This document shows, one piece after another, positions 16,716 to 25,463 of a stretch of DNA of 64,000 bases; the first letter of the stretch is position 1, and each line of letters begins with the position of its first letter. The position numbers were made by a program, and so were the translations under genes. The stretch comes from Pseudomonadales bacterium (GTDB lineage: Bacteria; Pseudomonadota; Gammaproteobacteria; Pseudomonadales; Azotimanducaceae). Location of the stretch: positions 124,001 to 188,000 of the forward strand of contig JACKNX010000003.1 in NCBI GenBank assembly GCA_024234635.1, in the 5' to 3' direction. The notes under the pieces were generated by a model, which did no database searches, was not told where the DNA came from, and saw only the letters and a program-made list of their open reading frames with translations.

Positions 16716-19241
16716 ATGACATTCCAGCTGTCCCGGGCGCATCGCTGCGTCCTGGCTGGCCTGCTTATTGGTACTGGTACCGCAGCACAGGCCGCCGAAA
16801 TCGAAGAAATTGTTGTCACTGCACGCGCCACGGAGGAAACCGTGCGGGATATTCCCGTCGCCATCACGGCGGTCGGCGAAGAGCGATTGAACCTGTTCAG
16901 CATGGAAAGCTTCATGGACCTGGAAGCCATGACGCCGCAACTCAGCATCGGCCGCTCCACCAGCGGCAGCGGCGCGTCAATCTCCATCCGGGGTATCGGC
17001 TCCGCACCTACCAGTATCGGCATCGAGCAGTCCGTAGCGGTTGTCATCGATGGCGTCTACTACCCGCAGGGAAGGGTCATCAACGAAGGCCTGTTCGATA
17101 CCAGCCAGGTCGCTGTTCTGAAAGGACCGCAGGCACTCTACTTCGGCAAAAACTCAACCGCCGGTGTGATTTCGGTTGTTACCAACAATCCCGGGGATGA
17201 ATTCGAGGCGAGCGTACGGCTGAACTACGAAACCGAATCGAAGGACACTACCGCGGAAGGCATTCTCTCCGTGCCGATCAACGACAAGATCGGCATACGA
17301 CTGGCCGTGCAGGGATCGTCCATGCGGGAAGGCTGGATTGAGCAGAATGCCTCGAACATTCCCGATCAGTACGGCACGCTCGATGCCGCCACCGGGAACA
17401 TCGATTTCTATTCCAATCCTCGAACCGACGGGTTCTTCCCGAAAGAAGAAACGCTCTACGCCAGATTGACCGTTGCCGGTGATCTGACGGAACGGTTCCA
17501 CTACAACGTGAAAGGCTCCTACGGGCGCTTCGAACAAGGTTATACAGGAGGCGGGGAACTCTACGATTGCCCTGCCCTCGGCGGTGTGGCGCACACCAGC
17601 CAGCTGGTGAATCCGCAACCTCCCGGTCGTCAGACACCACTGCGGGAACCCATTCCCCTGGTTGGCGTCGATTGCTCGTTTGATGGCTCGCGCGGCTGGA
17701 ACGGCGTGCCTCCCGAAATCGCCGCCGTCAATCCGCTGCTGAACCAGTTCGGCGGGGGTGCGCCGGGAGAGAAGTACACCTCGTGGGTGACAACCGCCAC
17801 CCTGGACTGGAACTTCGACAAGTTCGACGTGAAGGCAATCCTCAACTATCACGATCAGAAGATGCGTTGGGTAGGCGACCAGGACGGCGGCGCACGCACC
17901 ACGATCTTCGCCGGCGAGCGCAATACCTTCGAAAACTTCTCCGCGGAAGTACGCGCGGTGACCCGTTTCGATTCGCCCGTCAACTTTGTCCTCGGCGGCT
18001 ACTACCAGGACACCAACCGCTGGTTCGATCAGGACGTCATCTTCGCTTTCATTCCGGTACCTGGCGTCGGCGTGCTGGGACCGCGCAACACCGCCCCACT
18101 GGCCGATCCGGCGGACGAGTTCACCGCCTACAACAAACTGTCCGAAACGGATGGCGAAACCCAGTCCGTTTACGGCGAAATCGTGTGGGACATCACGGAT
18201 CAGTGGCAGTTGACCGGCGGTCTGCGCTACATCCACGAGACCAAGGACTCGTACTTCATCCAGCCATATGTTAATCCCTTCGTCACGGGCCTGTTCATTC
18301 AGTACGACCCGAACAATCCGGCAACCCGTGTGTCCTTCGACCAGACCTTCAAGAACGCAATTCCGGAACTGACGCTGCGTTGGGAGCCCACGGACGATCT
18401 CACCCTTTACGCCGCCTACAAGGAAGGCTTCAAATCGGGTGGCTTTTCCAACAGCGCCATTCTGAGCAACCTGTCACCACCCGGTGGATTCGACTTCGTC
18501 TTCGACCCGGAAAGCAACAAGGGTGGAGAAGTCGGTGTGAAAGCCGCACTGTTCGACCATTCGGTGATCGCCGCGTTTGAAGTCTTCTACTACAAGTTCA
18601 AAGACCTGCAGGTGGACTTCTTCAACTCGCAGCAGTTTGCCTACGTCACGGAAAATGCCGGCGGCTCCGAGACCAAGGGTGCTGAACTGCAGGTGGACTG
18701 GGCAACACCCATTGACGGCCTGACGGTCAGCGGCTCCATTGGCTACCTGCAATCGAAATTCACGGATTTCGACAGCTTCTGCTACGTCGGCCAGACGCCC
18801 GCGCAGGGCTGCACCCTGCTGCCCGGGCAGAACGAGGCGAACATCCGGCAGAACCTGAAGGGCAATACCCGCCCCGGGGCGCCCAAGTGGTCCGGCTTCA
18901 TCCAGGTGAATTACGAGCGGCCGCTGAACGACAACCTGATGTTCGGCATCACCGGCAACATGCAGTACAAGAGCAAGACCATCCTGAGCGCCACCAACCC
19001 CACGGCAACGTACGAGGCCTATGCAACGTATGACGCCAACATCCGTATCGGCGGGCCGGATGACAAATGGCATGTTGCGGTGATCGGCAAGAATCTCTCC
19101 GATCGTTCCGCGATCATCGGTGCCGGCAACGTGCCGGGTACGGGTGGGAACACCGGTACAGCCGAGGGATTCCTTGGCGATCTGAATGGCGGTGCCATTC
19201 GGTCCCGGCAGATCGAACTGGAATTCCTCTGGCGCTACTGA
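16716..19241 (+). CDS. TonB-dependent receptor
   Basis: An outer-membrane TonB-dependent transporter of 841 residues. It has a signal peptide (cleavage near AQA-AEI, residue 28), a TonB box EEIVVTA at about 31-37, a plug domain (VRDIPVAITAV, ISIRGIG, VDGVYYPQGR, VLKGPQALYFGKNSTAGVI) and a 22-strand barrel ending in a terminal aromatic residue. This plug pattern is common in sphingomonad and marine proteobacterial receptors for organic ligands, not only siderophores. GGGGGGAA precedes the ATG. Adjacent acyl-CoA genes hint at a hydrophobic substrate, but nothing in the sequence proves it. Confidence 0.93.
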   Translation: MTFQLSRAHRCVLAGLLIGTGTAAQAAEIEEIVVTARATEETVRDIPVAITAVGEERLNLFSMESFMDLEAMTPQLSIGRSTSGSGASISIRGIGSAPTSIGIEQSVAVVIDGVYYPQGRVINEGLFDTSQVAVLKGPQALYFGKNSTAGVISVVTNNPGDEFEASVRLNYETESKDTTAEGILSVPINDKIGIRLAVQGSSMREGWIEQNASNIPDQYGTLDAATGNIDFYSNPRTDGFFPKEETLYARLTVAGDLTERFHYNVKGSYGRFEQGYTGGGELYDCPALGGVAHTSQLVNPQPPGRQTPLREPIPLVGVDCSFDGSRGWNGVPPEIAAVNPLLNQFGGGAPGEKYTSWVTTATLDWNFDKFDVKAILNYHDQKMRWVGDQDGGARTTIFAGERNTFENFSAEVRAVTRFDSPVNFVLGGYYQDTNRWFDQDVIFAFIPVPGVGVLGPRNTAPLADPADEFTAYNKLSETDGETQSVYGEIVWDITDQWQLTGGLRYIHETKDSYFIQPYVNPFVTGLFIQYDPNNPATRVSFDQTFKNAIPELTLRWEPTDDLTLYAAYKEGFKSGGFSNSAILSNLSPPGGFDFVFDPESNKGGEVGVKAALFDHSVIAAFEVFYYKFKDLQVDFFNSQQFAYVTENAGGSETKGAELQVDWATPIDGLTVSGSIGYLQSKFTDFDSFCYVGQTPAQGCTLLPGQNEANIRQNLKGNTRPGAPKWSGFIQVNYERPLNDNLMFGITGNMQYKSKTILSATNPTATYEAYATYDANIRIGGPDDKWHVAVIGKNLSDRSAIIGAGNVPGTGGNTGTAEGFLGDLNGGAIRSRQIELEFLWRY

Positions 19242-19260
19242 TCCCGATACCGCCTGGCCA

Positions 19261-19289
19261 CGGGCCCTGACATGTCAGGGCCCGTTTTG
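19261..19289 (+). terminator. Rho-independent terminator of the TonB receptor gene
   Basis: A perfect 24-base palindrome (19261-19284) built on GGGCCCTGAC and its complement is followed at once by TTTTGT, twenty bases after the receptor stop codon. This is a textbook intrinsic terminator. Because the next gene converges, it may work in both directions. Confidence 0.85.
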
Positions 19290-19309
19290 TCTGGGAGACC
19301 GAATCCGCG

Positions 19310-20137
19310 TCAGTCCTTGCTGGTGCGGTAGTCTCCAAACGCCTGGTCCCGCTTGGACAGCGCATCCGTCAGACCCTTGCGCAATTCCGCCAGGTGCGCC
19401 TGCGTGCTGGCCGTGAAGGTTGCCAGCGTCTGCATCTCCGTCCCGGCACGAATGCCCGCACGAATCCCCATGGCGTCCATCTGCCGGTGCACGGCCCGCT
19501 TGTTGATCTGCTGGATGTCGGTAGGCACCATCGCCACGCGCTCGGCGATTGCCAGCACCCGCTCTTCCAGCTCGTCGGCGGGGAACGCACGATTGGCAAA
19601 GCCGCTTTCAACCGCGTCGAGGCCAGACATGTGATCGCCCGTTAGCATGAGCTCCATGGCGCGCCTGAGGCCGACGATCCACGGATAGAACTGGTTGTCC
19701 GGTGGACTGATGGAGCGCACCACGGGGTAGCCGATCTTCGCGTCTTCCGCCACGTAGACCAGGTCACACGCCGTCGCGAGTTCCGTACCACCCGCCAGAC
19801 AGTATCCGTGCACCTGCGCGATCACCGGCTTGGCAAGGTCCCAGATCTTGAAGAATCCGTCCACCACATGCCGCGGCCAGTTCCCGAGACCGCCCGCCGT
19901 GTAAAACGGCTGCTTCTGCGCAACATTGGATTTGAGGTCGTACCCCGCGGAAAAACAGCTTCCCGCGCCACGAATGATGACAACCCGTACGCTGTCGTCC
20001 TGGTCTGCCTGTTCCAGCGCATCGAACATTTCGCTGCGCAGCTCGTTGGACAGCGGATTGCGCTTGTCCGGGCGGTTCAGCGTGATGCGCCGCACCTGTG
20101 GCCGCGGATCGTCGACGATGATCTTCGCATAGGTCAT
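19310..20137 (-). CDS. enoyl-CoA hydratase/isomerase family protein
   Basis: A crotonase-fold enzyme of 275 residues. The two oxyanion-hole segments are visible: CFSAGYDLKSN and GYCLAGGTELATACDL. The usual second catalytic glutamate region is altered (RSISPPDNQFYPW), so it could be a hydratase, an isomerase or another crotonase reaction. GGGGAGG stands just before the ATG. It lies 18 bases downstream of an LLM oxidoreductase on the same strand, forming a two-gene operon. Confidence 0.9.
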   Translation of the reverse strand: MTYAKIIVDDPRPQVRRITLNRPDKRNPLSNELRSEMFDALEQADQDDSVRVVIIRGAGSCFSAGYDLKSNVAQKQPFYTAGGLGNWPRHVVDGFFKIWDLAKPVIAQVHGYCLAGGTELATACDLVYVAEDAKIGYPVVRSISPPDNQFYPWIVGLRRAMELMLTGDHMSGLDAVESGFANRAFPADELEERVLAIAERVAMVPTDIQQINKRAVHRQMDAMGIRAGIRAGTEMQTLATFTASTQAHLAELRKGLTDALSKRDQAFGDYRTSKD

Positions 20138-20155
20138 GACTGCCTCCCCTGATAA

Positions 20156-21154
20156 TCAGAACGAAAATTTGTCCGCGGTGAAGGCCGCGAATGTGCGCTC
20201 AAGGTCTTCCGGCTTCCCGGCCAGTGGCGCGATGATGGACGTATGCACGCCTCCAGCGGCGTCTTCGCGAATGCGCTCACGCACTTCGTCCTCGCTGCCG
20301 ATGATGCCGATCTCGTCGATCAGGGCATCGGACAGCGCACTGGTGGTCTTTGCGCGATCCTTCGCCGCCCACCCCTCGCGAATCGCCGCAGCGGCATCCT
20401 CATGCCCTGACCAGGCCAGGAAATTGTTGTACACCGGTGTGGCGTAGTACGGTGCAAACGCCGCACGGAACAGGTTGCGGCCATACTCCTTGTCATCGGT
20501 AACAAGCACCATCGCCCGGTTCACCACTTCCACGCCCTGCCAGTCCTTGCCGGCCTTCGCGGCGCCGATCTTCACGTGTTCGATCATCTTCGGCAGCGCG
20601 CTCTTGGGCCAGAGGTTGAAGATCACGCCATCGCCTACTTCGGCCGCCATCTCGATCATGTTCGGACGCAGACAGCCGATATAGATCGGCGGTGGATTTT
20701 CCGAGGGTGCCTGGCGATACCCATGGCTGCGAACCGTTGCGCCACTGAAATCCGTCTTTGCGCCCGTAAGCATGGTGCGCACGAGTTGCGCGGTCTCCTT
20801 TACCCGGGTGAGCGGCTTGTCGAGCGGTATGCCGTTCCACTGTCCCATGATGGTCTGGCTGGACGAGCCGAGGCCCATGATGAACCGGCCAGGCAGAAGT
20901 TGGGCGATGACATTCGCCGATGCCGCCAGCACGGAGGGCGAACGCGTATATACGGGTGTCACCGCCACACCGATGCGCAGCGTTTTCGTGTAGTGCGCCA
21001 ACGCCGCGATCTGTGTCAGCGTATCCGGCGCACCGGAGTCGGAGAACCAGGCATCGGGAATACCGTTGGCCTCCGCCCACTCCAGCCGCGCGCGAGTGTG
21101 TTCCAGTTTTGGGCCTGCAGGTACGGTAACCGCTACCCGTTTCTGAAATGCCAT
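20156..21154 (-). CDS. LLM-class flavin/F420-dependent oxidoreductase
   Basis: A 332-residue luciferase-fold oxidoreductase with WFSDSGAPDTLTQIAAL, LRIGVAVTPVYTRSP, GRFIMGLGSSSQTIMG and PPPIYIGCLRPNMIEMAAEVGDGVIFN. It belongs to the subgroup resembling methylene-tetrahydromethanopterin reductase. GGAGGG lies six bases before the ATG. It is first in the operon with the enoyl-CoA hydratase and is divergent from the phosphotransferase gene, with about 200 bases between the starts. Confidence 0.9.
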   Translation of the reverse strand: MAFQKRVAVTVPAGPKLEHTRARLEWAEANGIPDAWFSDSGAPDTLTQIAALAHYTKTLRIGVAVTPVYTRSPSVLAASANVIAQLLPGRFIMGLGSSSQTIMGQWNGIPLDKPLTRVKETAQLVRTMLTGAKTDFSGATVRSHGYRQAPSENPPPIYIGCLRPNMIEMAAEVGDGVIFNLWPKSALPKMIEHVKIGAAKAGKDWQGVEVVNRAMVLVTDDKEYGRNLFRAAFAPYYATPVYNNFLAWSGHEDAAAAIREGWAAKDRAKTTSALSDALIDEIGIIGSEDEVRERIREDAAGGVHTSIIAPLAGKPEDLERTFAAFTADKFSF

Positions 21155-21352
21155 GGTTTCCCTCCTCGATCGGAATTGCGTGATAGTCCCGGCAAGCCTC
21201 GCAGATCGGACAGGGCCAGATCAAGGCGCAGCCAAACACGGGCAGGGTCGGTTTCGGAACGCCGGGGTGCCGGCCGATTGACCAGGGCCATCCTTTGCTA
21301 TCATCCCGCTCCCCGACGGGGCAGGCCCCGGCAACGATGACAGGAGAGGATC

Positions 21353-22399
21353 ATGAGCGACGTTCAACTCACCGCGGTGCGCGCTGCCCACCAGTTCGAC
21401 GAGGCGGCGCTGGCCAACTATCTCTCCAGCGCCATCGCCGACTTCGCCGGTCCGCTCACCGTGCGCCAGTTCGAGGGCGGTCAGTCGAATCCGACGTTCC
21501 AGCTCATCACGCCCGGCCGCCGCTATGTGATGCGCAAACAACCCCCGGGCGAACTCCTGCCTTCCGCCCACCAGGTGGACCGCGAATATCGCGTGATGGC
21601 GGCGCTGGCCAATACGCCGGTGCCGGTACCCCGGATGTATTGCCTCTGCGAGGACCCGTCCGTGATCGGCACCAAGTTCTACGTCATGGAAATGGTGGAA
21701 GGCCGGCTGTTCACGGAAACCCGCCTGCCCTCACTCAGTCCCGCCGAGCGAAGGGCCATCTACCTCGAACTGGCGCGCGTGCTGGCGGAACTGCACAAGG
21801 TTGATCCCATCGCGGTGGGTCTGGAATCCTTCGGGCGACCCGGCAACTACTACGAGCGACAGGTCAGCCGCTGGAGCAAACAGTACGTCGCCTCCCGAAC
21901 CGAGGATCTGGCGGACATGGACACGCTCATCGCCTGGCTGCCGGAACATCTTCCGGAACAGGGCGCACCGGTCATCGTGCACGGTGACTACCGGCTCGGG
22001 AACGTGCTCATCCATCCGACCGAGCCGCGAATCGTGGCCGTGCTCGATTGGGAACTGTCCACCCTGGGTGATGGCCTGGCGGATCTTGGCTATCTCTGCC
22101 AGGACTGGCATGGCGACTCCTATAACGACGCCGGCCTTGCCGGCGCGGATCTCGACGCGCTGGGCATTCCCACGGAGGCGGAATTCATCGCGCACTACTG
22201 CCAGCACGCGCACCGCCCGGCGATCGACAACTGGAAGTTCTATCTCGTGTACAACATGTTTCGCTCGGCGGCGATCATCCAGGGCGTGTATAAACGCGGC
22301 CTCGATGGCAATGCCAGCTCGGAAAAGGCGCTGGAATACAAGGATGCTGCTCGCCTGAAGTCCGCGCAGGCCGTGAAACTGTTGCAACAAGGGAGCTGA
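21353..22399 (+). CDS. APH-fold phosphotransferase (ACAD10/11 N-terminal-like)
   Basis: A kinase-like protein of 348 residues with the aminoglycoside-phosphotransferase fold. Visible are FEGGQSNPTFQL, the ATP lysine in YVMRKQPPG, the glutamate in DREYRVM, the catalytic loop HGDYRLGN and the metal-binding DWELSTLGD. This subgroup corresponds to the kinase domain fused to an acyl-CoA dehydrogenase in eukaryotic ACAD10/ACAD11, which phosphorylates 4-hydroxyacyl-CoAs so that the phosphate can be eliminated. A matching acyl-CoA dehydrogenase lies 650 bases downstream on the other strand. AGGAGAGG precedes the ATG. Confidence 0.9.
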   Translation: MSDVQLTAVRAAHQFDEAALANYLSSAIADFAGPLTVRQFEGGQSNPTFQLITPGRRYVMRKQPPGELLPSAHQVDREYRVMAALANTPVPVPRMYCLCEDPSVIGTKFYVMEMVEGRLFTETRLPSLSPAERRAIYLELARVLAELHKVDPIAVGLESFGRPGNYYERQVSRWSKQYVASRTEDLADMDTLIAWLPEHLPEQGAPVIVHGDYRLGNVLIHPTEPRIVAVLDWELSTLGDGLADLGYLCQDWHGDSYNDAGLAGADLDALGIPTEAEFIAHYCQHAHRPAIDNWKFYLVYNMFRSAAIIQGVYKRGLDGNASSEKALEYKDAARLKSAQAVKLLQQGS

Positions 22400-22420
22400 C
22401 CGCTCACTCGCGGTCTGTTT
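22398..22420 (+). terminator. weak terminator after the phosphotransferase gene
   Basis: GACCGC and GCGGTC (22398-22403 and 22410-22415) form a 6-bp stem with a 6-base loop, followed by TGTTTCT. The stem overlaps the stop codon. It is short, so termination is only plausible. Confidence 0.4.
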
Positions 22421-22557
22421 CTGCACAAGCCCTTGGACGGAACAGCGATTGCGGCCGGCTGCCTCGACGCCAGGTCGCCCGGGAGAGGCCCGGATGGCAA
22501 CGGCAACAACCGGCTGGATGGGGACAACGCGCTGCTGAAACCTGTTTCCCGCCGCGC

Positions 22558-23013
22558 TCAGCCGACGTGCGTGATGCGCTTGCCCGGCAGGGTGTGGGAA
22601 CGACCGCGAAAGGCGGCGATGCGCGTTCCATCCTGGTTCCTGACGTCCACATCGTAAACGCCGGTACGGCGCGCCCGTGACAGTTCCTTCGCTGTCGCGG
22701 TGAGCTCATCGCCCAGTTGGGCAGGCGCAAGGAGGTCGATCCCGAACCCGGATGCGACGGTGAGTTCGTCATAGGTATTACACGCAAACCCGAAAGCCGA
22801 GTCCGCGAACGCGGCGATCAGCCCACCATGGCATGTTCCATGGCCATTGAGCATGTCTTCGCGTACCCGCATCCTGAGCACCGCTTCGCCCGGAGCAACG
22901 CGCAGAACCTCAATGCCCAGGCTCTGGCTGGCGCGATCGTTCACCCACATCAGATCGCGCACGCGCTCGGCAATCTGCTGCGGTGTTTCCAGGCCCGAAT
23001 CGCAATCAGACAT
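22558..23013 (-). CDS. PaaI-type hotdog thioesterase
   Basis: A single-hotdog acyl-CoA thioesterase of 151 residues resembling PaaI. The core motif NGHGTCHGGLIAAFADSAFGFACNT contains the family HGG signature and the helix with the catalytic aspartate. It would hydrolyse aryl- or acyl-CoA to recycle CoA. Start 23013 is used, six bases after GGTGG; a GTG one codon upstream is also open. It sits 34 bases downstream of the acyl-CoA dehydrogenase and very likely shares its transcript. Confidence 0.88.
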   Translation of the reverse strand: MSDCDSGLETPQQIAERVRDLMWVNDRASQSLGIEVLRVAPGEAVLRMRVREDMLNGHGTCHGGLIAAFADSAFGFACNTYDELTVASGFGIDLLAPAQLGDELTATAKELSRARRTGVYDVDVRNQDGTRIAAFRGRSHTLPGKRITHVG

Positions 23014-23047
23014 CACATGCCACCGGAATCTTCAGGTAAGAGCGCCC

Positions 23048-24238
23048 TCAACCGAGCGTCTTCGCATACGCCTGATTCCGCTTCACTCTTTTCGCCAGCG
23101 ACCACCGGTGCACTTCCGACGGACCATCGTAGATGCGGAACGCGCGAATCTCCCGGAAGACCTGTTCCACCACCGTATCGCCACTCACCCCGGTGCCCCC
23201 GAGAATCTGTACACACCGGTCGGCGACGCGAAACAACGCTTCCGACACCGCCACCTTGGCCATGCTGCTTTCGGTCGTACCCAGCGCGCCGCCATCCAGC
23301 ACGTCCGCGCACCAGTCGATCATCAGCTCGGACTGTTTCAGGTCGATGAGATTGTCCGCCAGCATGAAGCCCACGCCTTCATGGTCCACCAGGGGTTTGC
23401 CGAACGCATGCCGCCGCGTCGCATACGCGGCTGCGACGTCGTTCGCGCGCTCCGCGGCGCCCCACCAGCGCATGCAATGGGTGAGTCGAGCCGGAGACAG
23501 GCGTACCTGTGCGTAGCGGAAACCTTCGTCCAGTTCACCAAGGATCTGATCCGCGGGAACCCGCACGTTTTCCAGCGTCAGCACGCCGTGCCCACCCGGC
23601 ATGGAGCTGTCGATGGTATCGAGCACACGGTCGATGCGGATGCCCGGCGTATTCATGTCCGCCAGGAACATGGTGGCGGAATTTTCCGTGCGCGCCATGA
23701 TGATACCGAAGGCTGCGCCATGCGCTCCGGTGATGAACGTCTTGCGCCCGTTGATGACCCAGTCGTCCCCGTCACGCGAAGCGGTGGTGGCCATCATGCC
23801 GGGATCGGAGCCGGCGCCGCCATCCGGTTCCGTCATGAGAAATGCCGAGCGTGTATCCCCCGCGGCCAGGGGACGCAGGAAGCGTTCCTGCTGTTCAGGT
23901 GTTGCCACCTTGTGCAGCAGATGCATGTTGCCCTCGTCCGGCGCCATGATGTTGAGTGCGATACACGCCAGCGGCGAATAGCCCGCCGCCTTGAACACGG
24001 CCGCGGTTTCCCTGTGCGTAAGTCCGTAACCACCCAGCTCCTCCGGCAGGTGTGGCGCCACCAGGCCCGCGCTGCGCGCCAGGCCAACCAGCCGCGTCCT
24101 CAATTCCTCGCTGGGACCATGGCTGTGTTTGCCGGAATCCGCGCGGAATTCAGACTCCAGCGGAATGATCTGCTCCACGACAAACTGGCGGACGCGTGCA
24201 GCCAGTTCCTGCACGCGGGGAGAGAGTGACTCGGTCAT
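23048..24238 (-). CDS. acyl-CoA dehydrogenase (ACAD10/11-like)
   Basis: A flavin acyl-CoA dehydrogenase of 396 residues with the FAD/substrate motifs SAFLMTEPDGGAGSDP and WVINGRKTFITGAHGA, the RHAFGKPL segment and the C-terminal QILGGTGVSGDTVVEQVFREIRAFRIYDGPSEVHR. The C-terminal YDGPSEVHR form matches the ACAD10/11 branch. With the phosphotransferase nearby, it probably handles 4-hydroxyacyl-CoA intermediates (inference). It is preceded on the same strand by an LLM oxidoreductase and followed by the thioesterase. Confidence 0.92.
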   Translation of the reverse strand: MTESLSPRVQELAARVRQFVVEQIIPLESEFRADSGKHSHGPSEELRTRLVGLARSAGLVAPHLPEELGGYGLTHRETAAVFKAAGYSPLACIALNIMAPDEGNMHLLHKVATPEQQERFLRPLAAGDTRSAFLMTEPDGGAGSDPGMMATTASRDGDDWVINGRKTFITGAHGAAFGIIMARTENSATMFLADMNTPGIRIDRVLDTIDSSMPGGHGVLTLENVRVPADQILGELDEGFRYAQVRLSPARLTHCMRWWGAAERANDVAAAYATRRHAFGKPLVDHEGVGFMLADNLIDLKQSELMIDWCADVLDGGALGTTESSMAKVAVSEALFRVADRCVQILGGTGVSGDTVVEQVFREIRAFRIYDGPSEVHRWSLAKRVKRNQAYAKTLG

Positions 24239-24299
24239 TGTGTTTCCATGCGATCGTTTCCGACGCAGGACACGCAGCGCGCGCCTGCGGCCTGAAAAT

Positions 24300-24324
24300 G
24301 GCGCGCGTATCGGATTCGCGCGCC
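24300..24324 (-). other. GC-rich hairpin between LLM and ACAD genes
   Basis: GGCGCGCG and CGCGCGCC (24300-24307 and 24317-24324) make an 8-bp stem with a 9-base loop just after the LLM stop on the minus strand. There is no T tract, so it may be a processing or stability element rather than a full terminator. Confidence 0.35.
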
Positions 24325-24333
24325 GATGGCGCT

Positions 24334-25368
24334 TTACAGCATTTCGCTGGCGATGAGCTCCAGGACTTCCGGCTGCTGTCCACCGATGAGCATGCTGCCC
24401 ACCTGGCCGGTCTTGCCAGCGGCTTTCCAGCGCTGCAGCCGCTCACGGATACGCTCCTTCGGACCAACAAGATGGCAGGCGTCGATCAGTTCGGCCGGCA
24501 CCGCGGCCATGGCTTCGTCCTTGCGCCCGGCCAGAAACAGATCCTGGATTTTGACGGCCGCATCCTCGAAACCAAGGCGCCTGCAATAGTTGTTGTAGAA
24601 ATTCTTGTCACGGGCACCCATGCCACCGATGTACAGCGCCATGCTGCCGCGAATGGGTTGCATGCAGGCCGCCACGTCATCGCCCATGATCGCCGTGACA
24701 AACGGCGCGACGTCGAACTGCGCGAGCGTTCGCCCACTCGCCGCCAGGCCCTTGCCAATGGGATCGGCAAACACGGAGTATTTTTCCGGGTCCATCCAGA
24801 TCGGGAAGAAGCCATCAGCGACTTCCGCGGCTGCCTGAACGCCGGCGTCGGTGATCGACGCCGAATAGATCGGAATATCGTATTCCGGCTTCAGAATACT
24901 CTTCAGGGGCTTGCCCAGCCCGGTCGCCCCCGGGCCTGCGTAGGGGAGCTGGTATTCCCTGCCCTGGTAGGTTACCGGTCCCTGGCGGGCGAAGATGAGC
25001 TTCATGATCTGGGTGTATTCCTTCAGGCGCGTAACCGGCCGGCCGTAGGGAACGCCATGCCAGCCCTCGACCACCTGCGGTCCGGACGCCCCCAGACCGA
25101 CGATGAAGCGTCCTTCGGACAGTTCGGACAACGTCATGGCCGTCATCGCCGCCATCGCCGGTGAACGGGCCGGCATCTGCATGATTGCCGTACCGACCTT
25201 GATTTTCGTCGTATTTGCCAGAATCCACGTGGCCGGCGTGATCGCATCGGACCCATAAGCTTCACTGGTCCACACCGAGTCGTAGCCGAGGCTTTCCGCG
25301 AACCGGATGCCGTCCAGGTTGAGTCCCATTTTGCGGCCGGAATAACCGCTGATCAGGCCAAGTTTCAT
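24334..25368 (-). CDS. LLM-class F420-dependent oxidoreductase (TIGR03559-like)
   Basis: A 344-residue luciferase-fold oxidoreductase close in pattern to mycobacterial Rv3520c (TIGR03559): MKLGLISGYSG at the start, WTSEAYGSDAITP, GRFIVGLGASGPQVVEGWHG, TRLKEYTQIMKLIF and GPGATGLGKPLK. ATG 25368 has AGGAG seven bases upstream, so the 22-residue extension is rejected. It is first of a probable operon with the acyl-CoA dehydrogenase and thioesterase, and is divergent from the membrane nuclease-like gene. Confidence 0.92.
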   Translation of the reverse strand: MKLGLISGYSGRKMGLNLDGIRFAESLGYDSVWTSEAYGSDAITPATWILANTTKIKVGTAIMQMPARSPAMAAMTAMTLSELSEGRFIVGLGASGPQVVEGWHGVPYGRPVTRLKEYTQIMKLIFARQGPVTYQGREYQLPYAGPGATGLGKPLKSILKPEYDIPIYSASITDAGVQAAAEVADGFFPIWMDPEKYSVFADPIGKGLAASGRTLAQFDVAPFVTAIMGDDVAACMQPIRGSMALYIGGMGARDKNFYNNYCRRLGFEDAAVKIQDLFLAGRKDEAMAAVPAELIDACHLVGPKERIRERLQRWKAAGKTGQVGSMLIGGQQPEVLELIASEML

Positions 25369-25463
25369 GCCAGTGCTCCTAGGTAACCGGAAAAACAGGC
25401 CGGGAAGATTACCCACATCGCGGGCAAGTTGCACATCAGGGGCGCCTATTGCTTACTGCCGCC

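Noticed and set aside
15819..16940. A 373-codon antisense frame spanning the acyl-CoA synthetase end and the TonB receptor start
   Set aside because: It crosses two supported genes and their spacer, and its translation shows no recognisable fold.
17154..18236. A 360-codon open frame antisense to the TonB receptor
   Set aside because: It lies wholly inside a well-supported gene, has no family motifs, and such frames are common on the opposite strand of GC-rich genes.
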